Made by a program: the position numbers and the translations under genes | Assembly (NCBI RefSeq): GCF_016860545.1 | Contig: NZ_BNEB01000001.1 | Location: 1 to 64,000, forward strand | DNA: 64,000 bases | Direction of reading: 5' to 3' | From: Streptomyces asoensis | GTDB lineage: Bacteria; Actinomycetota; Actinomycetes; Streptomycetales; Streptomycetaceae | In this document: positions 56,674 through 64,000 of the stretch, one piece after another | How positions within the stretch are numbered: the first letter of the stretch is position 1 | Layout of the letters: each line of letters opens with the position of its first letter | Notes under the pieces: generated by a model | The model's database searches: none | The model's input: only the letters and a program-made list of their open reading frames with translations | What the model was told of the DNA's origin: nothing

Positions 56674-57999
56674 ATGTCGGTTCCGCAGCTCAACGACGAG
56701 CACCGCGGCGAGGAGATCCTCGCCGTCTTCGACACCGCGTTCGGCGAGCTCCTGGCCGCCGACCCGGCAGCGTTCCGGGTCAAGTTCCGGAAGATGGCGG
56801 CCTCGGCGTTCGCGTTCTACCGGGGCACGGCCGGGCTGTTCTACCACGACCTGGACGCCGAGAAGCGGGGCGGCCCGTTCCTTGACGAGCGCACCTCGCG
56901 CGTGTGGATCCACGGCGACCTGCACGCGGAGAACTTCGGCACCTACATGGACGCCACGGGCCGGCTGATCTTCAACGTCAACGACTTCGACGAGGCGTAC
57001 GTCGGCCCCTTCACCTGGGACCTGAAGCGGTTCGCGGCCTCCGTCGCCCTCATCGGGTACGCGAAGGCGCTCGGCGACGACCAGATCACCGAGCTGGTGG
57101 CGGTGTACGCGGGCGCGTACCGCGAGCGCATCCACGCGCTGGCCACCGGCGCCAAGAGCGACGAGGTGCCGCCGTTCACCCTGGACACCGCGCAGGGCCC
57201 CCTGCTGGACGCGCTGCGCGACGCGCGTGCGCTGACCCGCTTCGGGCTGCTGGACTCGATGACCGAGATCCGTGACTTCGAGCGCCGCTTCGCGCCGGGC
57301 GGCGGCTCCATCGAGCTGGACGCGGCCACCCGCTACAAGGTGCTCGCGGCCTTCGACGGCTATCTGGAGACGCTGCCGGAGACCTCCCTGGCCCGCCCGG
57401 ACTCCTACCGGGTGAAGGACGTCGTGGGCCGCCGTGGCATCGGCATCGGCTCGGCCGGCCTGCCGTCGTACAACATCCTGCTCGAGGGCCACAGCGACGC
57501 CCTGGAGAACGACGTGGTGATCTACATCAAGCAGGCCCAGACCCCGGCCGTCTCCCGGCACATCACGGACCCGTCGATCCGTGACTACTTCCAGCACGAG
57601 GGCCACCGCACGGTGATCTCCCAGCGCGCCCTCCAGCAGCACGCGGACCCCTGGCTCGGCTGGACCGAGCTCGGCGGCGCGGGGCAGCTGGTCGCCGAGG
57701 TCTCGCCGTACGCCGTCGATCTGAACTGGGGCGACATCGACGACCCGGAGGAGATCGCGGGCGTCGTCGCCGACCTCGGCCGGGCCACGGCCACGATGCA
57801 CGCGGCGGCCGACGACACCTCGGGCGAGTCCCTGGTCCCCTTCTCCACCGAGCGGGCCATCGACGCGGCGATCGCGGCCGACGAGGAGGGCTTCGCCTCC
57901 CTCCTGGTCGACTTCGCGCACGGCTACGGCGCACGCGCCCGTGCCGACCACCAGATCTTCGTCGACCTGTTCCGCAACGGCCGGATCCCGGGTCTGTGA
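56674..57999 (+). CDS. DUF2252 family protein with kinase-like motifs
   Basis: This 441-residue DUF2252 protein starts at ATG 56674 with GGAGG upstream. The core shows two motifs resembling the aminoglycoside phosphotransferase/protein kinase catalytic loop: WIHGDLHAENFG (near residue 76) and FNVNDFDEAYVGPFTWDLKR (near residue 101), as HGDxHxxN and DFD. Later GLPSYNILLEGHSD, YIKQAQTPAVSR and LGGAGQLVAEVSPYAVDLNWGD follow. No nucleotide-binding P-loop is recognisable at the N-terminus, so the kinase assignment is inference. The family is large in actinobacteria and functionally uncharacterised. A mixed hairpin lies after it at 58007-58045. Confidence 0.88.
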   Translation: MSVPQLNDEHRGEEILAVFDTAFGELLAADPAAFRVKFRKMAASAFAFYRGTAGLFYHDLDAEKRGGPFLDERTSRVWIHGDLHAENFGTYMDATGRLIFNVNDFDEAYVGPFTWDLKRFAASVALIGYAKALGDDQITELVAVYAGAYRERIHALATGAKSDEVPPFTLDTAQGPLLDALRDARALTRFGLLDSMTEIRDFERRFAPGGGSIELDAATRYKVLAAFDGYLETLPETSLARPDSYRVKDVVGRRGIGIGSAGLPSYNILLEGHSDALENDVVIYIKQAQTPAVSRHITDPSIRDYFQHEGHRTVISQRALQQHADPWLGWTELGGAGQLVAEVSPYAVDLNWGDIDDPEEIAGVVADLGRATATMHAAADDTSGESLVPFSTERAIDAAIAADEEGFASLLVDFAHGYGARARADHQIFVDLFRNGRIPGL

Positions 58000-58006
58000 C
58001 GGTCCG

Positions 58007-58045
58007 GCTCCTCACAGGGACCCTTTAGGGGTCTCCTACAGGAGC
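58007..58045 (+). terminator. Compound hairpin after the DUF2252 gene
   Basis: Outer arms GCTCCT (58007-58012) and AGGAGC (58040-58045) enclose an inner imperfect pair AGGGACCC and GGGGTCTCC with a TTTA loop. It ends 23 bases before the next gene, so it terminates transcription or lies in the upstream region of that gene. Confidence 0.55.
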
Positions 58046-58067
58046 TCGTGACACACTCTCCTCCGCT

Positions 58068-58760
58068 ATGGACATATCCGGGACCCGCCTCAGAGCCGTA
58101 CGCGCGGCGCTGTTCACGGCATGCGTCGTGACGCTCAGCACCGCGTCGCACGTGCTGCTGTCGCGGGCCCCGCTGCCGTTCAACACGGTGGCCGCGGTCG
58201 CCGCCGCCGTGTTCGGCCTCGCGTACGTCCTCGCCGGGCGCGAGCGCGGCTTCGGCCGGATCGCGGCCCTGCTGATCCCGCTGGAGCTGGCGGCCGACAC
58301 GGTCTTCACCACCGGCCAGCACGTCTGCTACGGCCGTGCGGGCGGCCCGCTCGCCGGCCCGCTGGCGTCGGTCGGCTGGGACGTACTGTGCGGTGACGGC
58401 ACCGCCGTCGGCACCCCGCTGGCCCGGGTCGCCGGCGCGGACACCGACGGACTCGGCGGGCTCATGGTCCACGCCGACCCGGCCACCGCCTGGCTGCTGC
58501 TCGCCGCGCACGTCGGCATCGGATCGATCGCCGCCGCCTGGCTGCGCCGGGGCGAGCGGGCGCTGGCGCAGTTGCTGCGGGCGGCGGGCGCCACCACCTT
58601 CCGGCCGCTGCTGCTGGCCGTCTCCGCCGTGACCGTACGACGCGCCCCGGCGGCCCGCCGCCTGCCGCGGCCCACGCGCCGGACGGCCACCGTCCGCGAG
58701 CGGATCCTCGTGCACTTTCTGGGACGGCGCGGCCCGCCGTGCTCGCCCGCCGCGGTCTGA
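58068..58760 (+). CDS. Hypothetical integral membrane protein
   Basis: This 230-residue protein has about four to five hydrophobic segments: near residues 12-30, 38-55, 64-80 and 136-160, with a long polar central loop GQHVCYGRAGGPLAGPLASVGWDVLCGDGTAVGTP containing two cysteines (CY... and DVLCG). The C-terminus is strongly basic (VRRAPAARRLPRPTRRTATVRERI). ATG 58068 is the only reasonable start, but no ribosome site is clear. The cysteine-bearing loop would face outside and lies just before a DsbA-like gene, a possible link. I do not recognise the family. Confidence 0.72.
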   Translation: MDISGTRLRAVRAALFTACVVTLSTASHVLLSRAPLPFNTVAAVAAAVFGLAYVLAGRERGFGRIAALLIPLELAADTVFTTGQHVCYGRAGGPLAGPLASVGWDVLCGDGTAVGTPLARVAGADTDGLGGLMVHADPATAWLLLAAHVGIGSIAAAWLRRGERALAQLLRAAGATTFRPLLLAVSAVTVRRAPAARRLPRPTRRTATVRERILVHFLGRRGPPCSPAAV

Positions 58761-58851
58761 CCGGACCGGGGCAGCCGAGCACCGACACCGTCCATCGGTC
58801 CCCACACGAACTTCCGCGTACGACGAGTGCGCGTGTCCTTTTGGAGAAACC

Positions 58852-59694
58852 ATGAGCAAGCGGAACAGCGCGGCGGCGAAGACGGCCGCCCGGGAGCGGC
58901 TGCGCATCGAGCGCGAGCGCGAGGCCAAGCGGGCCAAGGTCAGGCGGCAGATCATCGTCGCCTGCTCGATCGTCGGCGTCCTGGCCGCGGCCGGCGGCAT
59001 AGGCTACGCCGTCGTCCAGGCCAACAAGCCCAGCTACTGGGAGGAGGCCAAGGACGCCAAGGTCGTCGCGCCCGCCAACACCTCGGGCACGAACGGCACG
59101 GTGGTCACGCTCGGCAAGAGCACGGCCACGAAGGTCCTCAAGATGTACGAGGACCCGCGCTGCCCCGTCTGCGCCTCGTTCGAGCAGACCGTCGGCCCCA
59201 CCGTGAAGTCGGACCTCGACGCCGGCAAGTTCAAGATCCAGTACGTCGGCGGCACCTTCCTCGACGGCGACCAGCTCAAGGACGGCACGATCGGTTCGCG
59301 GGGCGAGGGCTCCAAGAACGCGATGAGCGCCATGGGCGCGGCGCTGAACGTCAGCCCCGAGGCGTTCCTCGAGTACAAGACGGCCCTGTACTCCGCGAAG
59401 TGGCACCCGAGCGAGTCCGAGGACAAGTTCAAGAGCGACAGCTACCTCATCGAGGTGGCCGACACGGTCCCGGCCCTCAAGGGGAACGCGAAGTTCCGGA
59501 CCGCCGTGAAGAACGGCACCTACGACGCGTGGGCGCTGGCCATGTCGAAGACCTTCGACACGAACAAGGACGGCGTCAACGGCACCCCGTCCCTGGTCAT
59601 GGACGGCAAGAAGCTCACCGACTCCGGCGGCCAGAACGCCCCCATGACGGTCGCGGACTTCAACACGGCCCTGACCGCGGCGCTCAAGGGCTAG
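58852..59694 (+). CDS. Membrane-anchored DsbA-family thioredoxin-like protein (copy B)
   Basis: This 280-residue protein has a basic N-terminus (MSKRNSAAAKTAARERLRIER), one membrane segment at about residues 41-61, and an exported DsbA/thioredoxin_4 domain. The redox motif is CPVC in YEDPRCPVCASFE (near residue 102), and the cis-proline loop is NGTPSLVMDGKK near residue 243. The layout matches the copy at 29703-30479, so they are paralogues. TTTTGGAG lies upstream of ATG 58852. A T-tailed terminator follows at 59773-59809. Expected role: thiol oxidation or isomerisation outside the membrane. Confidence 0.87.
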   Translation: MSKRNSAAAKTAARERLRIEREREAKRAKVRRQIIVACSIVGVLAAAGGIGYAVVQANKPSYWEEAKDAKVVAPANTSGTNGTVVTLGKSTATKVLKMYEDPRCPVCASFEQTVGPTVKSDLDAGKFKIQYVGGTFLDGDQLKDGTIGSRGEGSKNAMSAMGAALNVSPEAFLEYKTALYSAKWHPSESEDKFKSDSYLIEVADTVPALKGNAKFRTAVKNGTYDAWALAMSKTFDTNKDGVNGTPSLVMDGKKLTDSGGQNAPMTVADFNTALTAALKG

Positions 59695-59772
59695 CGCACC
59701 CACGATGGCGGCCGCCTTCTCCGGAAGGTGGCCACCTCGTCCTGCCGGCGGCCTCGTCGACGACCGGCCGCC

Positions 59773-59809
59773 GAAGAGCGGGCGAACTTTGGGAGTTCGG
59801 CCGCTCTTT
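59773..59809 (+). terminator. Intrinsic terminator with T-run after DsbA copy B
   Basis: The stem AAGAGCGG...CCGCTCTT with inner arms CGAACT and AGTTCG around loop TTGGG is followed by a short T-run (59806-59809). A T-tailed terminator is unusual in Streptomyces. It lies 78 bases after copy B and 30 before phoD. Confidence 0.8.
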
Positions 59810-59838
59810 TGTCGTACTGGTCAGTAATCTGATCGGCC

Positions 59839-61518
59839 GTGACCAGTCGATACAGATCCTCCGAGAGCACCGGCCTGTCGCCGAAACGCCCCGACACGCT
59901 GTCGCCGCGCCGCCGTACAGCGCTCAAGGCCGTGGCCGCGACCGCCGTGCTGGCGGGCCCGCTCGCCGCCGCACTGCCCGCCCGCGCCGCCGAGGCCCCC
60001 GTCTTCCTGCACGGCCTCGCCTCCGGCGACCCGCTGCCCGACGGCGTCCTGCTGTGGACCCGGGTGACGCCCACCGCCGAGGCGACCCCCGGCTCCGGGC
60101 TCGGCCCCGACACCGTCGTGAGCTGGGTCGTCGCCACCGACAAGGCCCTGACGAACGTCGTCGCCACCGGCTCGACCACCGCCACCGCCGCCTCCGACCA
60201 CACCGTCAAGGCCGACATACGCGGTCTCGCGCCCGCCACCGACTACTGGTTCCGCTTCTCGTCCGGCGGCAGCGACTCCCCGGTGGCGCGCACCCGCACC
60301 GCGCCGGCGGCGGACGCCGCCGTGCCGGGCCTGCGCTTCGGCGTGGTGTCCTGCGCCAACTGGGAGGCCGGCTACTTCTCCTCGTACCGGCACCTCGCGG
60401 CCCGCGGCGACCTGGACGCCTGGCTGCACCTCGGTGACTACATCTACGAGTACGGCACCGGCGAGTACGGCACCCGCGGCACCGTCGTACGGCGGACGGC
60501 GCCGACGCACGAGATCCTCTCCCTCGCCGACTACCGCACCCGGCACGGCACGTACAAGACCGACCCCGACCTCCAGGCCCTGCACGCGAAGGCCCCGGTC
60601 GTCGCGATCTGGGACGACCACGAGTTCGCCAACGACACCTGGTCGGGCGGCGCGGAGAACCACACCGAGGGCGCCGAGGGCGCCTGGTCGGCCCGTCAGG
60701 CGGCCGCCAAGCAGGCCTACTTCGAGTGGATGCCGGTGCGCCCCGCGATCGCCGGCACCACCTACCGCAGGCTGCGCTTCGGCAAGCTCGCCGACCTCTC
60801 CCTGCTGGACCTGCGGTCCTTCCGCTCCCAGCAGGTCGCCGTCGGCAAGGGCACCGTGGACGACCCGGACCGCACGATCACCGGCCGCGCCCAGCTCGAC
60901 TGGCTGAAGGCGGGCCTGTCGTCGTCCGACACCACGTGGCGGCTGGTCGGCAACTCGGTGATGATCTCCCCGTTCGCGATCGGCTCGCTCTCCGCGGACC
61001 TGTTCAAGCCGCTCGCCAAGCTGCTGGGGCTGCCGCAGGACGGCATCGGCCTCAACACCGACCAGTGGGACGGCTACACCGACGACCGCCGCGAGCTGCT
61101 GGCGCACCTGCGCTCCCACGCGATCCGCAACACCGTCTTCCTGACCGGCGACATCCACATGGCGTGGGCCAACGACGTGCCGGTGGACGCCGGGACGTAC
61201 CCGCTGTCGGCCTCGGCCGCCACGGAGTTCGTGGTCACCTCGGTCACCTCCGACAACCTCGACGACATCGTGAAGGTCCCCGAGGGCACTCTCACCGCGA
61301 TCGCCTCCCCGGTCATCCGGGCCGCCAACCGGCACGTCCACTACGTGGACACCGACCGCCACGGGTACGGCGTCCTGGACATCACCGCCGAGCGGGCCCA
61401 GATGGACTACTACGTGCTGTCCGACCGCACCAGCACCACCGCGACCTCCACCTGGGCCCGCTCGTACCGCACGCGCAGCGGCACGCAGAAGGTGGAACGG
61501 ACCTACGACCCCGTCTGA
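59839..61518 (+). CDS. phoD: PhoD-family alkaline phosphatase, Tat-exported
   Basis: This 559-residue secreted phosphodiesterase/phosphatase has a Tat signal: [20 protein letters not shown] then [10 protein letters not shown], with cleavage probably after about residue 51. The N-terminal beta-sandwich precedes the catalytic PhoD domain, where metal motifs are visible: [33 protein letters not shown], and [13 protein letters not shown]. It releases phosphate from esters and lipids. GTG 59839 has no ribosome site, and a TAATCT box lies eight to nine bases upstream, so the transcript may be leaderless. No clear PHO-box repeat (GTTCACC) was found nearby. Its 3' end overlaps a convergent gene by 16 bases. 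Confidence 0.92.
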   Translation: MTSRYRSSESTGLSPKRPDTLSPRRRTALKAVAATAVLAGPLAAALPARAAEAPVFLHGLASGDPLPDGVLLWTRVTPTAEATPGSGLGPDTVVSWVVATDKALTNVVATGSTTATAASDHTVKADIRGLAPATDYWFRFSSGGSDSPVARTRTAPAADAAVPGLRFGVVSCANWEAGYFSSYRHLAARGDLDAWLHLGDYIYEYGTGEYGTRGTVVRRTAPTHEILSLADYRTRHGTYKTDPDLQALHAKAPVVAIWDDHEFANDTWSGGAENHTEGAEGAWSARQAAAKQAYFEWMPVRPAIAGTTYRRLRFGKLADLSLLDLRSFRSQQVAVGKGTVDDPDRTITGRAQLDWLKAGLSSSDTTWRLVGNSVMISPFAIGSLSADLFKPLAKLLGLPQDGIGLNTDQWDGYTDDRRELLAHLRSHAIRNTVFLTGDIHMAWANDVPVDAGTYPLSASAATEFVVTSVTSDNLDDIVKVPEGTLTAIASPVIRAANRHVHYVDTDRHGYGVLDITAERAQMDYYVLSDRTSTTATSTWARSYRTRSGTQKVERTYDPV

Positions 61519-62102
61519 CGGGCCTGAAGGGGCCGGAGACTCTCGAGGAAGCCGAGTGCCACCCGCCAGGTGGCCTCGGCGGCCTCCTCGTCGTAGTCGG
61601 GCAGCTCGGGGTCGGTGTACAGGTGCCCGGCGCCCGCGTACCGGTAGACCTCCACGTCGGCGCCCGCGCGGCCCATCTGGAGGTACCAGGCGCTCAGCCA
61701 GTCGTCGGTCTCGAACGGGTCCGGCTCCGCGACGTGCAGCTGCACCGCGAGGCCGTCGGCCGTGACGTTCGGCGCGAGGTCCGAGGTGCCGTGCAGGAGG
61801 AGCAGTCCCCGCGCCTTCGCGTCGCCGAGGGCGAGGGTCTGCGCGATCGAGGCGCCGAGCGAGAACCCGGCGTAGACCAGGCCCCGCTCCGAGTACGGCG
61901 CGGCGGCCAGCACGGCCCTCCTCAGCAGTTCGTCCTTGCCGATCTCCTCGTTGTGGGCCATGCCGTCCTCGACCGTGTCGAACGTGCGCCCCTCGAAGAG
62001 GTCGGGGGTCCACACCTCGTGACCGGCCGCGCGCAGCCGGTCCGCCGCGGCCCGTACCGCGGGCCGCGGACCGTAGGTCGAGTGAAAGAGCATGATGTTC
62101 AT
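61503..62102 (-). CDS. Dienelactone hydrolase-family protein (alpha/beta hydrolase)
   Basis: This 199-residue alpha/beta hydrolase of the dienelactone hydrolase family begins [21 protein letters not shown] at ATG 62102. The nucleophile is serine in YAGFSLGAS (near residue 93), not the cysteine typical of true dienelactone hydrolases. The histidine lies in AGHLYTD (near residue 166) and the acid is likely D in [11 protein letters not shown]. So it may be a general esterase. It ends inside the last codons of phoD (16-base overlap of convergent genes). No convincing ribosome site is seen. Confidence 0.85.
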   Translation of the reverse strand: MNIMLFHSTYGPRPAVRAAADRLRAAGHEVWTPDLFEGRTFDTVEDGMAHNEEIGKDELLRRAVLAAAPYSERGLVYAGFSLGASIAQTLALGDAKARGLLLLHGTSDLAPNVTADGLAVQLHVAEPDPFETDDWLSAWYLQMGRAGADVEVYRYAGAGHLYTDPELPDYDEEAAEATWRVALGFLESLRPLQARQTGS

Positions 62103-62200
62103 GTGCCCATGGTGCCAGCCTGCGCCGACGACCCCGTGCGTGCGCCTCCTCACAGAAACCGCATGTTCAAGCCCCCGGTGACCTGGTTACGTTCGAAGGC

Positions 62201-63313
62201 ATGGAGAACCTGCTCCGCCCCGTGATCGTGGTCGGCGGTTCGGTCGTGCTGACAGTCCTCATCGGCTGGGCCACCGACCGCCTGCTGTGCAAGGCCGACC
62301 GACGGCACCCCGAGACCCCGCTGTGGGGTCTGCTGCGCCGTGGCCGCATCCCCTACCAGCTCGTGCTGGCCGCGGCGATGCTGAGAGGGTCCTACGACGC
62401 CGCCCGGCTGTTGCAGGACCACCGGACCGGCATCGGCCAGGCCCTCACCCTGGTGCTGATCGGCGCCACCGCCTGGCTGGTGATCAGGATCGCGGCGGCG
62501 ATCGTCGAGACCTCGTACTCGCGCTACGCGCGCATGCACCACGACCCGGCCCGCGTCCGGCGGGTGCGCACCCAGGTGACGCTGATCATGCGGGTGGTGT
62601 CGGCCGTCGTCGGGGTGGTCGCGGCGGCCTCGATGCTGCTGACGTTCCCGCCGATGCGCGCGGCCGGCGCCTCCCTGCTGGCCTCGGCCGGACTCCTCGG
62701 CATCGTCGCCGGTGTGGCCGCCCAGTCCACGCTGAGCAACATGTTCGCCGGCCTCCAGATCGCCTTCGGCGACATGGTGCGCATCGGCGACACGGTCGTC
62801 GTGGACGGCGAGTGGGGCACGGTGGAGGAGATCACCCTGACCTTCCTGACCGTGCGCACCTGGGACGAGCGCCGGATCACCATGCCGGTGTCGTACTTCA
62901 CCTCGAAGCCCTTCGAGAACTGGTCGCGCGGGACCCCCCAGATGACCGGCATCGTCTACTGGCACGTGGACCACAACGCGCCGGTGGAGCTCATGCGCGA
63001 GAAGCTGCGCGACATCCTGCGCGAGTGCCCGGCCTGGGACGGCCGCGCCTGCGGGCTCGACGTCACCGACACCACGCCCAACACCATGCAGGTGCGGGCC
63101 CTGGTCACGGCGAAGGACGCCGACGACATCTGGACGGTGCGGGTCAGGGTCCGCGAGGAGATGATCCGCTGGCTGTCGAGGGAGCACACGTACGCGCTCC
63201 CCAAGGTCAACACGTCGGACGCCGCGCAGCCCCCCGGCCGGCTGCCCGGCCCGTCCGACTCTCCCGGCGGTACGGTCCGCCGGGTCCACGAGACACCCCG
63301 CCCGGCACGCTGA
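62201..63313 (+). CDS. MscS-family mechanosensitive channel
   Basis: This 370-residue mechanosensitive channel has five hydrophobic segments; the last, SAGLLGIVAGVAAQSTLSNMFAGLQIAFGDMVRIGD, is the pore helix TM3 with the beta-domain start (about residues 160-195). The MscS beta-domain continues as VDGEWGTVEEITLTFLTVRTWDERRITMPVSYF. The C-terminal soluble part carries a Pro-rich tail. It lets ions out on osmotic downshock. ATG 62201 begins MENLLRPVIVVGG; it is divergent from the hydrolase gene, and a strong terminator follows at 63383-63415. Confidence 0.92.
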   Translation: MENLLRPVIVVGGSVVLTVLIGWATDRLLCKADRRHPETPLWGLLRRGRIPYQLVLAAAMLRGSYDAARLLQDHRTGIGQALTLVLIGATAWLVIRIAAAIVETSYSRYARMHHDPARVRRVRTQVTLIMRVVSAVVGVVAAASMLLTFPPMRAAGASLLASAGLLGIVAGVAAQSTLSNMFAGLQIAFGDMVRIGDTVVVDGEWGTVEEITLTFLTVRTWDERRITMPVSYFTSKPFENWSRGTPQMTGIVYWHVDHNAPVELMREKLRDILRECPAWDGRACGLDVTDTTPNTMQVRALVTAKDADDIWTVRVRVREEMIRWLSREHTYALPKVNTSDAAQPPGRLPGPSDSPGGTVRRVHETPRPAR

Positions 63314-63382
63314 CCGCCGGCTCGGCGCTCGGCGGGACACCAGGCGCGGCGCCGCACTCGAGGGTGGTACCCCGGCGCACCT

Positions 63383-63415
63383 CGGCCCGCCCGGTGAACT
63401 TCACCGGGCGGGCCG
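63383..63415. terminator. Perfect hairpin between MscS and antiporter genes
   Basis: Arms of 16 bases (63383-63398 and 63400-63415, CGGCCCGCCCGGTGAA and complement) sit between two convergent genes. The tight loop means the inner base pairs will not all form, but the stem is strong. Confidence 0.82.
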
Positions 63416-63462
63416 TTCGCGCCCACGGGCCGGACGGCCGTCGAAGGCCCGTGACGGTCGCC

Positions 63463-64000
63463 TCACTTGAGGCTGCGCACGTCCAGATGGCGCAGCACCC
63501 GGTCCACGATCTCCGGATCGGCGCCCGGTTCGCTGCGCGCCGCGACCACCTCGTGCCGGGCCGCGCTGAGCATCTCCCCCTGGATCCGCCGCACCCGCTT
63601 CAGCCGGCGCACCCGCTGGTCGTGCCCCTCGCGCCGCTCGTCCTCCCCTACGTCCGGGCTGATCCGCAACCCGATGTCGAAGGCCCGCCGCAGCATCTGC
63701 TCGGACAGCTCGTCCGACAGGTTCTCCTCGGCCTCGATCTCCCGCAGCCGCTGCTTCGCCGCCTTCGCGGCCCGCACGGCCAGCTCCTTCTCGAACGCCT
63801 TCTCCCGGTCGGTGTCCGACTGCACGCCGAGCCGCTTGACCAGCCACGGCAGGGTCAGTCCCTGGAGCACCAGCGTCGCCATGATCACGCCGAACGCGAT
63901 GAAGATGATCTCGTCCCGGTCGGGGAACGCGCTGCCGTCCTCGGTCTCCAGCGGCACGGCCAGCGCGAGCGCCACCGACGCCACCCCGCGCATCCCGGCC
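63463..64000 (-). CDS. Na+/H+ antiporter, CPA1 family, C-terminal part (cut by window edge)
   Basis: The C-terminal ~178 residues of a sodium/proton antiporter are visible; the N-terminus lies beyond 64000. The frame enters at GMRGVASVALALAVPLETEDGSAFP, the conserved last-but-one membrane region of CPA1 exchangers, followed by the final helix IIFIAFGVIMATLVLQGLTLPWLVKRLGV. A long charged cytoplasmic tail follows (DREKAFEKELAVRAAKAAKQRLREIEAEENLSDELSEQ). It should exchange Na+ for H+ for pH and salt balance. It is convergent with mscS, separated by a terminator, and both respond to osmotic stress in other systems. Confidence 0.88.
   Translation of the reverse strand, partial: AGMRGVASVALALAVPLETEDGSAFPDRDEIIFIAFGVIMATLVLQGLTLPWLVKRLGVQSDTDREKAFEKELAVRAAKAAKQRLREIEAEENLSDELSEQMLRRAFDIGLRISPDVGEDERREGHDQRVRRLKRVRRIQGEMLSAARHEVVAARSEPGADPEIVDRVLRHLDVRSLK

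Noticed and set aside
59811..59838. PHO box upstream of phoD
   Set aside because: No GTTCACC-type direct repeats are present in the region, so PhoP control cannot be supported from the sequence.

Overview
The window is high-GC chromosomal DNA of a Streptomyces or very close relative. Third codon positions are G/C-saturated, GTG and TTG starts with GGAGG-type ribosome sites are common, and genes are packed with 4-base ATGA/GTGA overlaps. It also carries the typical Streptomyces his/trp neighbourhood: PriA instead of separate HisA and TrpF, a tiny TrpM-type gene in the trp operon, and HGxxPAAW and TIGR02234 proteins near trpE. No tRNA, rRNA, CRISPR array, insertion sequence or prophage was recognised.

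Region 1 (1-9.7 kb) is a steroid C/D-ring (HIP) catabolic cluster. It closely follows the KstR2 regulon of Mycobacterium: two SDR genes, echA20, ipdA, ipdB, ipdC, then fadA6-kstR2-ipdF on the other strand, then two acyl-CoA dehydrogenases (fadE31-like and fadE32/33-like). The two divergent promoters carry nearly identical palindromes (core CTAACAA...TTTGGT), which are probable KstR2 operators. FadD3 and FadE30 equivalents are not in the window.

Region 2 (9.7-20.9 kb) holds an FBP-family zinc protein divergent from a TetR regulator across a strong palindrome, a solitary cytochrome bc1-type cytochrome b, a secreted GH46 chitosanase, glutamate synthase gltB-gltD with a long leader, and a VIT1/CCC1-type transporter.

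Region 3 (21.1-28.3 kb) is a tightly coupled seven-cistron operon: four different ADP-ribosylglycohydrolase-family proteins (two with intact motifs, two degenerate), a 36-codon ORF, a class III CoA-transferase and a CitE-like lyase. This is the least explained system here. It ends at a perfect 19-bp terminator facing lgt.

Region 4 (28.4-44.2 kb) is the amino-acid block. Mostly on the minus strand, it contains hisD-hisC-hisB-(54-aa membrane protein)-hisH-priA-ridA-hisF, then hisI-trpE, TIGR02234, HGxxPAAW, DUF2752, trpC-trpM-trpB-trpA, a DsbA-like protein and lgt. PriA serves both pathways, and no trpF, trpD or trpG is present.

Region 5 (44.4-64 kb) holds conserved Streptomyces core genes: a beta-helix membrane protein divergent from hisD, a LON-domain protein, YbaK, an ABC exporter pair, a NYN nuclease-like protein, a 54-aa basic protein, dnaE, a DUF2252 protein, a second DsbA-like protein, a Tat-exported PhoD phosphatase, an alpha/beta hydrolase, an MscS channel and the C-terminus of a Na+/H+ antiporter. 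Strong hairpin terminators separate most convergent pairs.
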